41,793 bases of DNA from a virus. The stretch is taken from positions 1 to 41,793 of the IMG/VR virus record IMGVR_UViG_3300010413_000074, one strand, 5' to 3'. The notes under the pieces were generated by a model. That model was not told where the DNA came from and ran no database searches. It saw only the letters and a program-made list of their open reading frames with translations. The translations under genes and the position numbers were made by a program. Below, piece after piece: positions 31,681 through 39,075 of the stretch; position 1 is the stretch's first letter, and each line of letters starts with the position of its first letter.

Positions 31681-31884
31681 ATGGACGGAAAAAGAATTTT
31701 GAAAACAATATATAGCTACTGGAAAACAGAAAACCTTAAACCATACCTATTACGCAAATCTTATCGTATAGCTCAAAAATTGGGTATAGGTAGAACAGAA
31801 CCTTTTAAGTATGGTATATTTATTACTGATTTAGAATGGCAGGAAATAAAAAAATATCTTAACAAAGACAGGAGATATAAATGA
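31681..31884 (+). CDS. Small basic protein
   Basis: A 67-residue lysine/arginine-rich protein (KTIYSYWKTENLKPYLLRKSYRI, ending YLNKDRRYK). TTGGAGG lies before the ATG. Composition suggests nucleic-acid binding, but no motif is recognisable. A 16-codon frame (31881-31931) overlaps its end and could serve to couple the next gene. Confidence 0.55.
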   Translation: MDGKRILKTIYSYWKTENLKPYLLRKSYRIAQKLGIGRTEPFKYGIFITDLEWQEIKKYLNKDRRYK

Positions 31885-31920
31885 TAGACAATAATAGAAA
31901 GGTTAAAATGGTGATAAAAT

Positions 31921-32241
31921 ATGAACCCTAACCCGTCTTTACAAGCTTTATATCAAACATGGCTTGAAATATGGCCTGTAGGTTTTTGGCTTATTATCTT
32001 GACTTTATACGGCTGGATGATGTTTGCATTCGGCGGTTATCAGAAAAGCAAGTTTATCAAGTCAAACATGAAAGATCTTATTCCGGAGATACACCGCAGA
32101 AAGCTTGAAGAACTGAACACAGAAATAAAAGAGCTGAAACAGCGTAATCAGGAACTTGAAGAAAGCAACAAGAAATTAAATGCCCATATTAAAGCACAGA
32201 TAGAACATAATACAAAGGTGATAAATGATGGAAAAAGTTAA
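31921..32241 (+). CDS. Single-pass membrane protein with coiled coil
   Basis: A 106-residue protein. One hydrophobic segment (about residues 18-38: VGFWLIILTLYGWMMFAFGG) is followed by a charged coiled coil (LEELNTEIKELKQRNQELEESN). This resembles a small inner-membrane protein with a cytoplasmic or periplasmic rod. Possible roles include superinfection exclusion or lysis accessory; none is shown. Its stop is followed in the same frame by open sequence up to 32388. Confidence 0.55.
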   Translation: MNPNPSLQALYQTWLEIWPVGFWLIILTLYGWMMFAFGGYQKSKFIKSNMKDLIPEIHRRKLEELNTEIKELKQRNQELEESNKKLNAHIKAQIEHNTKVINDGKS

Positions 32242-32388
32242 ATCTGCTGCAGAATAGCAGCGTGTAAATGCTCCTGGTTCAAAGAAGGCACTTGTATTAA
32301 AGACGGTATTATAATACAGCGTGATCTACAGAATAAGAGCAAGATAATAATAAATAGAGAATATGATGATATAAGGTGGCTTGTGTGA
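32228..32388 (+). pseudogene. Apparently frameshifted small Cys-rich gene before the methyltransferase
   Basis: An ATG at 32228 starts MEKVKSAAE-type sequence that stops after ten codons. One base back, a frame runs on without stop to TGA 32386-32388, encoding CKCSWFKEGTCIKDG and a basic/acidic tail. The TGA overlaps the GTG start of the methyltransferase, the coupling used for real genes here. A single base change in about 32250-32262 would give one intact ~53-residue protein. Either a damaged gene, an assembly error, or a shift in reading frame. Confidence 0.4.
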
Positions 32389-33053
32389 ATAAATGTATAT
32401 TGGGAGACTGTATGGATTTTATGTCTAAGTGTAAGGATAAGGAATTTGATCTTGCTATAGTTGATCCTCCTTATGGGATAAATATTAAAAAAATTTGGGG
32501 TGATGAAAAGTATGGATATAAAAAATATACCAATAAAGAATGGGATAATAAAAGACCTGATAAGATGTATTTTGATGAACTTTATAGAATAACAAAAAAT
32601 CAAATAATATGGGGAGCTAATTATTTTGTAGAATATTTAAAGCCTTCAATGGGATGGATATTATGGGACAAAGGACAAAGGGATTTTGCTTATAGTGATG
32701 GAGAGTTGGCATATACTTCTTTTAATAAGGCATTGAGAATATTTACATATTCAAGAAGCTTATCAAATTTTAAAGAGAAAAAGATACATATTACACAAAA
32801 GCCTATAGATTTATACAAATGGCTTTTAAAAAACTACGCAAAACCAAGACAAACAATATTTGACTCGCATGTCGGCAGTGGTTCAATAAGAATAGCCTGT
32901 TATGATATGGGCTTCGACTTTACAGGATGTGAGCTTGACCCTGATTATTTTGAAGCACAAGAAAAGCGATTCAAGGATCACATATCACAGAATGAACTAT
33001 TTGAAAAAAGCGAATTACAGGAGTTAATGTTTGACAAGACTATAGATATTTAG
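32385..33053 (+). CDS. DNA methyltransferase (DPPY, beta-class order), GTG start
   Basis: A 222-residue enzyme that transfers a methyl group from SAM to DNA, probably to the N6 of adenine (or N4 of cytosine). The catalytic motif DPPYG is at residues 27-31, and the SAM-binding FDSHVGSGS is at 159-167, so the order is IV then I, that of beta-class enzymes. GTG 32385 is preferred because it overlaps the upstream TGA and has AAGGTGG before it. No cognate nuclease adjoins it, so it is likely an orphan methyltransferase for self-marking or defence evasion. Confidence 0.85.
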   Translation: MNKCILGDCMDFMSKCKDKEFDLAIVDPPYGINIKKIWGDEKYGYKKYTNKEWDNKRPDKMYFDELYRITKNQIIWGANYFVEYLKPSMGWILWDKGQRDFAYSDGELAYTSFNKALRIFTYSRSLSNFKEKKIHITQKPIDLYKWLLKNYAKPRQTIFDSHVGSGSIRIACYDMGFDFTGCELDPDYFEAQEKRFKDHISQNELFEKSELQELMFDKTIDI

Positions 33054-33078
33054 TATTATATAGATGGTTATTAAGTTA

Positions 33079-33190
33079 CTGGACGGCTTTTAACCGATAA
33101 ACTGCGTGTAATAATATTTGCCCTTATGAGAGGGGGTTTTCGGTGTATCGCAGGCCGGATGTCCAGCTTCCTCTTGTAAGGGCTTTTTTA
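33079..33190 (+). ncRNA. Candidate structured RNA with two exclusive folds
   Basis: Fold A nests CTGGAC (33079-33084)/GTCCAG (33161-33166), GGC/GCC (33085-33087/33154-33156) and CTGCG/CGCAG (33102-33106/33149-33153). Fold B pairs GCCCTTA and AGAGG (33120-33133) with CCTCT and TAAGGGC (33170-33183), followed by six T: an intrinsic terminator. The 5' half of B lies inside the loop of A and its 3' half lies outside, so the two folds compete. This is the layout of a regulated terminator upstream of the gene at 33206. Confidence 0.5.
33120..33190 (+). terminator. Intrinsic terminator after the methyltransferase gene
   Basis: A 12-bp stem with a two-base internal mismatch (33120-33133 with 33170-33183) and T6 (33184-33189). 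It would end transcripts from the methyltransferase unit unless the alternative fold forms. Confidence 0.6.
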
Positions 33191-33205
33191 TTGTCAGGAG
33201 GTAAT

Positions 33206-33409
33206 ATGAAAGAACTTAAAGCAAAAGAATTAAAAAAGATTTTATGGGATACTTTACAGAAACTTGAATCTGGAAGTATAGAAGTTGGTGTTGCTGATGC
33301 AATAGCACAGCAATCAAGGGAGATTGTAAGGGTTATAAAATCTCAACAGTCTATTTTAGCACAAGCACATGAAAATATAACAGAAGAACTTATAAATTAT
33401 GCTAAGTGA
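33206..33409 (+). CDS. Small helical protein
   Basis: A 67-residue helical protein (KELKAKELKKILWDTLQKLESG, then ADAIAQQSREIVRVIKSQ). GGAGG lies before ATG 33206, directly after the candidate regulated terminator; an upstream in-frame start at 33143 lies within that structure. This small family is common in phages near replication genes but has no known function. Confidence 0.65.
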   Translation: MKELKAKELKKILWDTLQKLESGSIEVGVADAIAQQSREIVRVIKSQQSILAQAHENITEELINYAK

Positions 33410-33788
33410 GAAGGAAAAAAAACGCCTGTATGATATTGAGTACAGGCGTAAAAATAAAGAAGCAATAAAACAAAGAAATAAAAAATATAATGAATCTCCT
33501 GCTGGCAGAGCAATGCAAAAACGCAACAGGGATAAATTTAAACATAAACATTTAGAATACATAAGAACTAATAAATATAGAGCATGGAAACATGAATATG
33601 ATATGGAACACAGGTATAAAAAAGTATATGGCGAATATTGGGAATGTATGCAGATAGTTGTCAAGATAGAAAAGCTTTTCATAGAAAAAGTGCCTGATAA
33701 ATATGAAAGATTAAAAATAAGAGACTATTTTAATAGAAAAAGAGATCATATAAACGCTATGAGGAGGGCTAAACATGTACACAGATGA
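33399..33788 (+). CDS. Very basic DNA-binding-like protein
   Basis: A 129-residue protein, very rich in Lys/Arg/Tyr (RLYDIEYRRKNKEAIKQRNKKY, MQKRNRDKFKHKHLEYIRTN), resembling the N-terminal arms of phage HNH homing-type nucleases but without an HNH core. It overlaps the preceding gene by 11 nt. Likely nucleic-acid binding; enzyme activity not indicated. Confidence 0.6.
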   Translation: MLSEKEKKRLYDIEYRRKNKEAIKQRNKKYNESPAGRAMQKRNRDKFKHKHLEYIRTNKYRAWKHEYDMEHRYKKVYGEYWECMQIVVKIEKLFIEKVPDKYERLKIRDYFNRKRDHINAMRRAKHVHR

Positions 33789-33936
33789 CTTTTTCCATGA
33801 ACTAACGAGTAATGAAATAGTATTTAAAAAAATGCCAGTCAAGTCTATATTTTACTTATTTGAACTTTACATCCAGGAACAGTCTAAACCCGATCCAGAA
33901 CCCATACAACGGCTTATATATAAGTTAGAGGAGTAA
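33775..33936 (+). CDS. Very small acidic protein
   Basis: A 53-residue protein (MYTDDFFHELTSNEIVFKK, then VKSIFYLFELYIQEQSKP and a Pro/Glu end). GAGGAGGG precedes the ATG, which lies within the end of the preceding gene; its TAA is followed 3 nt later by the next ATG. Unrecognised, but position and ribosome site support it. Confidence 0.55.
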   Translation: MYTDDFFHELTSNEIVFKKMPVKSIFYLFELYIQEQSKPDPEPIQRLIYKLEE

Positions 33937-33938
33937 GA

Positions 33939-34907
33939 ATGGAACTTATAAAATGGAACAATGCTAAAAAAGCAATAGCAGAATGTAAAACAATAGATGA
34001 AATAAAAAGTATCAGAGATAGAGCAGAGGCCATGAGAGCTTATGCAAAACAAGCAAAAGAAAGTTTATTAGTACAAAATGATTTATGTGAAATAAAACTA
34101 AGAGCAGAACGTAGAGCTGGCGAAATGCTTAAAGAAGTTAACATGCCTAAAAATCAATATGATGCTTGTAACAGCGTGTTACAAGCAAACGATATTAGTA
34201 GAATGGAGTCAAGCAGATGGCAAAAAATAGCTAATATTCCAGAAGAAACTTTTGAAAATATTATAACTGAAACAAAAGAGCAGCAGAAAGAACTTACTGA
34301 AAGTATGATGTTGAAAGTTGAAAGACAAATACAACATGAAGAAAAAAAAGAAATAATATACGAAAAATTAACCTATAATAATATAGACGAAATAAAAAAA
34401 CAATATGATGTGATATATGCCGATCCTGCATGGGGTTATGCAGACAGGGGAGAGACAAAGCAAATAGATGGATATGGTACAGCTTCAGGTAAATATAAAA
34501 TAATGGGATTAGAAGAAATAAAAAAAATGAATGTAAAAAAACTAAGAAAAATAAATGCAATATTATTTTTGTGGGTTACTTCGCCTTATTTAGAAATGAG
34601 TTTTGAAGTTATAAAGGAATGGGGGTTTAAATATAAATCGTCTTTTGTCTGGGATAAAATAAAGCATAATATGGGTTTTTATAATAGTGTAAGACATGAA
34701 TTTTTATTAATCTGTACACATGGTAATATAACACCGTGGAATAAAAAATTATTTGATAGTGTTTATTCTGAAGAAAGAACGGAACACAGTAAAAAACCTG
34801 ATTATTTTTATAATATTATAGAGACTTTGTATCCTAACGCTGAATACATAGAATTATTTGCAAGGAATAATAGGGATAATTGGGATTCATGGGGTAACGA
34901 AATTTGA
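33939..34907 (+). CDS. MT-A70-family adenine methyltransferase
   Basis: A 322-residue enzyme. The N-terminal ~130 residues are helical (AKQAKESLLVQNDLCEIKLRAERRAGEM), the accessory region that precedes many phage MT-A70 domains. The catalytic core has YDVIYADPAWGY: DPAW at about 162-165 in place of the usual DPPW. Later segments LFLWVTSPYLEMSFEVIKEWGFKYKS, HEFLLICTHG, KKPDYFYNIIETLYP and YIELFARN are all typical. It should make N6-methyladenine in DNA. The nuclease-like gene that follows overlaps its stop. Confidence 0.88.
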   Translation: MELIKWNNAKKAIAECKTIDEIKSIRDRAEAMRAYAKQAKESLLVQNDLCEIKLRAERRAGEMLKEVNMPKNQYDACNSVLQANDISRMESSRWQKIANIPEETFENIITETKEQQKELTESMMLKVERQIQHEEKKEIIYEKLTYNNIDEIKKQYDVIYADPAWGYADRGETKQIDGYGTASGKYKIMGLEEIKKMNVKKLRKINAILFLWVTSPYLEMSFEVIKEWGFKYKSSFVWDKIKHNMGFYNSVRHEFLLICTHGNITPWNKKLFDSVYSEERTEHSKKPDYFYNIIETLYPNAEYIELFARNNRDNWDSWGNEI

Positions 34908-35347
34908 CCGAATATTATAAAGAACAATTAAAAAGAGGAAATAAATATCAGCAGTTTGTAAATAAAATATTTATTGATAGATATAATATTAATTTAGATT
35001 TTTATTTAGATAAAGAGAATCAATTAAAAGGAGAATGTTTTCAGGGTATTGAAATAAAATATAATTCAAAATTATCAAAAATAAAATGTTGTTGGATAGA
35101 AGTAAAAGAAAAAAGTAATCCTAACAATGTAAATTATGTTGCTTCTGGAATATATAGAAAAGATAATACATGGTTATATGTTTGTGGCGATTATAATCAT
35201 ATATTTATATTTAGTAAAAAAAGATTAAAGGAAATATTTGAAAGTGGTTTATTTATAGAAAAAGAAATTAAAAAAAAGACTTCTAAAGGTTTTGTCTTAA
35301 AAAGAGATGATATATTAAAATATTGTATATTACATATAGAGGTTTAA
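34904..35347 (+). CDS. PD-(D/E)XK-like protein partnered with MT-A70, TTG start
   Basis: A 147-residue protein whose TTG start overlaps the MT-A70 stop (TTGA). It contains GECFQGIEIKYNS, an E-x-K motif after a hydrophobic strand, then CCWIEVKEKSNPNNVNYVASGIYRKDNTWLYV and FIFSKKRLKEIF. That layout matches the core of PD-(D/E)XK nucleases, and I have seen this type of protein beside MT-A70 genes. It may be a nuclease or a catalytically inactive partner. The first acidic residue is not certain. Confidence 0.6.
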   Translation: MTEYYKEQLKRGNKYQQFVNKIFIDRYNINLDFYLDKENQLKGECFQGIEIKYNSKLSKIKCCWIEVKEKSNPNNVNYVASGIYRKDNTWLYVCGDYNHIFIFSKKRLKEIFESGLFIEKEIKKKTSKGFVLKRDDILKYCILHIEV

Positions 35348-35350
35348 TAA

Positions 35351-36037
35351 ATGAAACCGACATGGATAAAGTTAGAACTTGATTTATTTGATAATAAAAA
35401 AATAAAAAAAATAAGGCGCATGCCTGATGGTGATAAACTTTTAAATATATGGATTTATATGCTTACTGAAGCAGGAAAATGTAATGCAGGCGGCATGATA
35501 TATATATGCGATAGAGTGCCTTTAGATATAGAAGATATTGCAACAGAACTTAATATGGAGATAAATGTTGTTAGACTTGCTACAGAAACTTTTAAAAGTC
35601 TTCATATGATAGGAATAAATAAAGATAACTTTATATACATTGTTGACTGGGAACATCATCAAAATATAGAAGGTTTAGAAAAAATAAGAGAACAGAATAG
35701 AATACGACAACAGCGATTTAGAGAAAAACAAAAACTTCTTCCTATTATTAATAAAGAAGAAGATATAAGAGAAGAGGGAGAGGAAAACGTTACAAGTAAC
35801 GTTACCCTTAAATATTTAGATTTTATTTATTTAAAAGAAGAAGAATATAATAAAATATTTAATAGATATGGAAAATATAATACAGAATTATATATAGAAA
35901 AACTTAATAACTACATAGGGTCTAAAGGCAAAAGATATAAAAGCCATTATTATACTTTGCTTAGTTGGTTAAGAAAAGATAATATACAAGAGATAAAAGA
36001 AGAAAAGCCTGATTGTTTACAAGGTATGCAGTTTTGA
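35351..36037 (+). CDS. Replisome organizer / replication initiator (N-terminal Phage_rep_org)
   Basis: A 228-residue protein that should bind the origin and load the helicase. Residues 1-125 match the phage replisome organizer N-terminal domain: WIKLELDLFDNKKIKKIRRMPDGDKLLNIWIYMLTEAGKCNAGG in pieces, a VPLDIEDIATEL winged-helix segment, and DWEHHQNIEGLEKIREQNR. The C-terminal ~80 residues contain LEKLNNYIGSKGK and HYYTLLSWLR, typical of helicase-loader contacts. It is directly followed by the helicase. Confidence 0.9.
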   Translation: MKPTWIKLELDLFDNKKIKKIRRMPDGDKLLNIWIYMLTEAGKCNAGGMIYICDRVPLDIEDIATELNMEINVVRLATETFKSLHMIGINKDNFIYIVDWEHHQNIEGLEKIREQNRIRQQRFREKQKLLPIINKEEDIREEGEENVTSNVTLKYLDFIYLKEEEYNKIFNRYGKYNTELYIEKLNNYIGSKGKRYKSHYYTLLSWLRKDNIQEIKEEKPDCLQGMQF

Positions 36038-37227
36038 AAGAAGAAAATATTTTATTAGGACAAATATTAAAAAACAATGATATATTTCATTCACTTAAAA
36101 TAAAAGCAGATTCATTTACAGATAGTAAAAACAAGTTAATATTTAATACTATTTCCTATTTAATAAAAAAAGGCGAGAAAGCAAACTTAAATACAGTGTA
36201 TTCAGAGATAAACGAATATGCAGAATATATAAGCGGATTAACAAGCAATACAGATGCAAACTGGAAGTTTTACGAAAACAAGATACTTGAGGCAAACAGA
36301 AAACGCCGATTTTTAACTTTAGCAAAACAAATACAGGAAGATATTAAAAAAGATTCAACTGAGCTTTACACTTTTATTCAGTCTGAAATAAACGATATAG
36401 TTAATGATTATGCAGATGATTTTAATGTATTAAAAATAGGTGATATGCTTCATGATTTTATAAATTTATTAGAAACTCGAAAACTTACAAGAGGTCAGCT
36501 TCCGGGATTAGATACAGGATTTAAATGCATAAATCAAGTCCTTTTAGGATTTGAAAAAGAAAAATATTATGTAATAGGCGCAAGGGCTTCTGTTGGTAAA
36601 AGTGCTTTGCTTTTTAACTTTGCTGCCAATATTGCAAGGACGCATAAAGTTGGTATTTTGAGCCTTGAAAGCGGACGTAATGAAATAATGACAAGACTTA
36701 TTTCAAGTGTGGGCGGAGTTAATACAAGAGCTTTAAGGACTGGATATTATAGAGATTCAGACATGGGAAAAATACAAGGAGCCTGCGGACAGCTTTATGA
36801 AAAAGATATTTATATTTATGACAAGCCTAATATAACGATTGATGAATTAGAAATACAGACAGCCAGAATGGTAAAAGAATTTAAGATAGATATTCTATTA
36901 GTTGATTATTTACAACTGGTAAAAAGTTCAGGCGATTCAAGGATTGAAAAGGTTGCAAATGTTTCTTTGACTTTAAAAGAACTTGCAAGGAGATATAAAA
37001 TACCTGTAGTTACTGCAGCACAGTTAAGAAGGGATGCAGAAAACCGTAGACCGGGTTTAAACGATTTGTCTGATTCAAGCCAGATAGAAAAAGACGCTGA
37101 TTGTGTTATTTTAATATATGAAAAAAACGATGAGCATATTTTGATTGTTGCTAAAAACAGGGATGGTGCTAAGTCAGATATATCTATTAAGTTTAATAAG
37201 GAATATGTAAGATTTGAGGAGAAATAA
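36034..37227 (+). CDS. DnaB-like replicative helicase, TTG start
   Basis: A 397-residue helicase that unwinds the phage fork. The N-terminal ~110 residues form the helical DnaB-N domain. The RecA-like core has Walker A GARASVGKS (about 182-190), a Walker B LLVDYLQL (about 288-295) and PVVTAAQLRRDAENRRPGL, with the SSQIEKDADCVILIY segment near the end. TTG 36034 overlaps the previous stop (TTGA) and has AAGG upstream; the longer TTG at 36013 is within the upstream gene. Complete by length. Confidence 0.93.
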   Translation: MKEENILLGQILKNNDIFHSLKIKADSFTDSKNKLIFNTISYLIKKGEKANLNTVYSEINEYAEYISGLTSNTDANWKFYENKILEANRKRRFLTLAKQIQEDIKKDSTELYTFIQSEINDIVNDYADDFNVLKIGDMLHDFINLLETRKLTRGQLPGLDTGFKCINQVLLGFEKEKYYVIGARASVGKSALLFNFAANIARTHKVGILSLESGRNEIMTRLISSVGGVNTRALRTGYYRDSDMGKIQGACGQLYEKDIYIYDKPNITIDELEIQTARMVKEFKIDILLVDYLQLVKSSGDSRIEKVANVSLTLKELARRYKIPVVTAAQLRRDAENRRPGLNDLSDSSQIEKDADCVILIYEKNDEHILIVAKNRDGAKSDISIKFNKEYVRFEEK

Positions 37228-37228
37228 C

Positions 37229-37294
37229 ATCAGTGAAAACCCCTATAAACCAGTCAGTGATTTCACCCTAATGATTTTCAGACATTTCACTGAT
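37229..37294. repeat. Inverted ATCAGTGAAA motifs after the helicase gene
   Basis: ATCAGTGAAA (37229-37238) faces TTTCACTGAT (37285-37294), a perfect 10-bp inverted pair 46 bp apart; between them is another CAGTGA with GTGATTTCAC. The cluster lies between the helicase gene and the next leader. It may be an operator, a terminator-like long stem, or part of an origin. Confidence 0.45.
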
Positions 37295-37327
37295 ACTAAA
37301 ACTTATTTAAAAAGTGTATATTTATAT

Positions 37328-37348
37328 TATAAAGACTTGAGGAGGTCA
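37328..37348 (+). repeat. Shared leader element, copy 3
   Basis: Third perfect 21-nt copy, identical to 30667-30687 and 31051-31071, 3 nt before ATG 37352. It is 6 kb from the others. Confidence 0.9.
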
Positions 37349-37351
37349 ATT

Positions 37352-38425
37352 ATGAAAATATTTTTATGGGGTAGCGAAGGATGGAAGTTGTATAATATAA
37401 AATCAGTAAAAAGCAAGTTGCTGAAAGACCGTAATATAATAATATCTGATTCCGCAAAGATTGGCGATTACGCAAAGATTGGCGATTACGCAGAGATTGG
37501 CAATTCCGCAAAGATTGGCAATTCCGCAGAGATTGGCAATTCCGCAAAGATTGGCAATTACGCAGAGATTGGCGATTACGCAGAGATTGGCAATTCCGCA
37601 AAGATTGGCGATTCCGCAAAGATTGGCAATTACGCAGAGATTGGCAATTACGCAAAGATTGGCTATTCCGCAGAGATTGGCTATTCCGCAGAGATTGGCT
37701 ATTCCGCAGAGATTGGCGATTACGCAGAGATTGGCAATTACGCAGAGATTGGCAATTACGCAGAGATTGGCGATTCCGCAAAGATTGGCAATTACGCAAA
37801 GATTGGCAATTCCGCAAAGATTGGGGGTTCCGCAGAGATTGGCTATTCCGCAGAGATTGGCAATTCCGCAGAGATTGGCTATTCCGCAAAGATTGGCTAT
37901 TCCGCAAAGATTGGCTATTCCGCAGAGATTGGCTATTCCGCAAAGATTGGCTATTCCGCAAAGATTGGCTATTCCGCAAAGATTGGCTATTCCGCAGAGA
38001 TTGGCGATTACGCAGAGATTGGCAATGGTTACAAAATAAATACATATCCTGAATTATACTCTGTGGAACACCTAATACTACAGCTTGGTATTCTTCCAGA
38101 CGAAAACGGTAATTTTACATTATATAAAACTGTTAATGAAGATTTAAGTTCTGATTATGATAAACAATATAAATATAAAATTGGTGGGAAAGACAGAGTT
38201 GAAGCAGAAAAAAAGCAGTCAGTAAACTGTGGTGCAGGTTTTCATTTTACTACTTTGAAAAGTATATTTTCGTACAGAGCATATTTTACGGGCATTAAGG
38301 TTATTTCTGCAACTCTGAATGTAAAAGACATTCTATCAATCCATGACAAGGTCAGAGTTTGTGCATATAAAAATGTTAAACTTGTTGATATGGATAGGAT
38401 TGTAGGGGCATGTATTACAGAATAA
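37352..38425 (+). CDS. Hexapeptide-repeat (left-handed beta-helix) protein with a C-terminal phage domain
   Basis: A 357-residue protein (from ATG 37352). Residues ~33-224 are 32 uninterrupted hexapeptides of the form [DNYG][SY]A[EK]IG, matching the left-handed parallel beta-helix repeat with Ile-Gly at the turns. About 130 residues follow: FTLYKTVNEDLSSDYDKQ, CGAGFHFTTLKS, TLNVKDILSIHDKVRVC. This end resembles the C-terminal domain of the pentapeptide-repeat protein encoded at 25692-26285. Left-handed helices usually form acyltransferases, but no catalytic insert loop is visible, so a binding or DNA-mimic role is more likely. It starts behind shared leader copy 3. Confidence 0.75.
   Translation: MKIFLWGSEGWKLYNIKSVKSKLLKDRNIIISDSAKIGDYAKIGDYAEIGNSAKIGNSAEIGNSAKIGNYAEIGDYAEIGNSAKIGDSAKIGNYAEIGNYAKIGYSAEIGYSAEIGYSAEIGDYAEIGNYAEIGNYAEIGDSAKIGNYAKIGNSAKIGGSAEIGYSAEIGNSAEIGYSAKIGYSAKIGYSAEIGYSAKIGYSAKIGYSAKIGYSAEIGDYAEIGNGYKINTYPELYSVEHLILQLGILPDENGNFTLYKTVNEDLSSDYDKQYKYKIGGKDRVEAEKKQSVNCGAGFHFTTLKSIFSYRAYFTGIKVISATLNVKDILSIHDKVRVCAYKNVKLVDMDRIVGACITE
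37448..38023 (+). repeat. 18-bp tandem array, 32 units
   Basis: Thirty-two consecutive 18-bp units (576 bp). Units differ almost only at three bases, each of which changes the amino acid (Asp/Asn/Tyr, Ser/Tyr, Glu/Lys); one unit has GGT (Gly). No silent differences were seen. Copy number is probably variable among relatives. Confidence 0.95.
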
Positions 38426-38568
38426 CCGGCAAAAAAACAGTAATAGAGTACATTCAGGCTGCAGATGCCTCAGATGCGGTAATCCTGGCCGATGCTCATG
38501 GTCTTAAAGTGGAGGAAATAATCAGTATTTCCGCAGAGGAATATAATCGGGGAAGGAGCGTAGAATGA
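38410..38568 (+). CDS. Small hypothetical protein (52 aa)
   Basis: A 52-residue protein: MYYRITGKKTVIEYIQAADA, then VILADAHGLKVEEIISISAEEY. It overlaps the 3' end of the hexapeptide-repeat gene and GTAGGGG precedes its ATG. The pattern suggests a small alpha/beta fold. Unrecognised. A ten-codon frame (38565-38597) overlaps its stop. Confidence 0.5.
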   Translation: MYYRITGKKTVIEYIQAADASDAVILADAHGLKVEEIISISAEEYNRGRSVE

Positions 38569-38615
38569 AGGATACAGAAGATGAAACTACTACCTAAAAG
38601 AAAGGAGAAGGGATT

Positions 38616-38789
38616 GTGAAGTGCATCGGGTATGGCAATTATGAAAATAAATGTACTAATAATGCGGGGTCATCACATAGTGATTATTGGTGTCAAAGAT
38701 GCGATGATATTAGAAGGAAAACGATTAGGAAACAACTTGAAAATATAAGGGATAGTTTTATAAAGGAAAAAACAAATGACAGAATCTAA
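38616..38789 (+). CDS. Small zinc-ribbon-like protein, GTG start
   Basis: A 57-residue protein from GTG 38616 behind GGAGAAGGG. It has C3, C13 and CQRCDD (YWCQRC), one probable zinc site, then a basic helix (RRKTIRKQLENIRDS). Unrecognised. Confidence 0.5.
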   Translation: MKCIGYGNYENKCTNNAGSSHSDYWCQRCDDIRRKTIRKQLENIRDSFIKEKTNDRI

Positions 38790-38801
38790 GGAGAAGGGAT
38801 T

Positions 38802-39075
38802 ATGGAAGAGAAACACACAGACAAATCATTAGAATTGTCCGGGCAAGTAAAAAGTATAAATGTTGATAAAATGGAAATAACATTTATACTTAAATATCCA
38901 CCATATTTAAAAAGTGCTGAAGATAGGGCACGGCATTTTCTTAAAAATCTGCTTCAGCAAACTATAAAATTTCACACAAGACATAGCTGCTCGAGCTATG
39001 GGATATAGTAATTACGATGAAATGCAGGAGTATCAACTATATCCATTACCAGAACCACCGGAGGAATTAAAATAA
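38802..39075 (+). pseudogene. Small gene with an apparent frameshift near its end
   Basis: ATG 38802 (AAGGAGAAGGG before it) starts a 68-codon frame that ends at 39008 in an atypical HTRHSCSSYGI tail. The +1 frame instead continues as DIAARAMGYSNYDEMQ and on to a proline/glutamate-rich PLPEPPEELK end at 39075, which looks like a genuine C-terminus and overlaps the next ATG. A one-base change near 38965-38975 would join them into one ~90-residue protein. Damaged gene or base-call error. Confidence 0.45.

Noticed and set aside
37448-38023. Diversity-generating retroelement target
   Set aside because: No reverse transcriptase, no template repeat; variation includes G/A/T and C/A changes at fixed codon positions in every unit rather than adenine-specific change in one region.
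37350-38045. Long open frames in other frames and on the minus strand over the hexapeptide array (SLRN and QRLAI repeats)
   Set aside because: They arise only because an 18-bp unit without stops repeats. They have no ribosome sites or sensible ends, and the IGxxAx frame fits a known solenoid and continues into a real domain.
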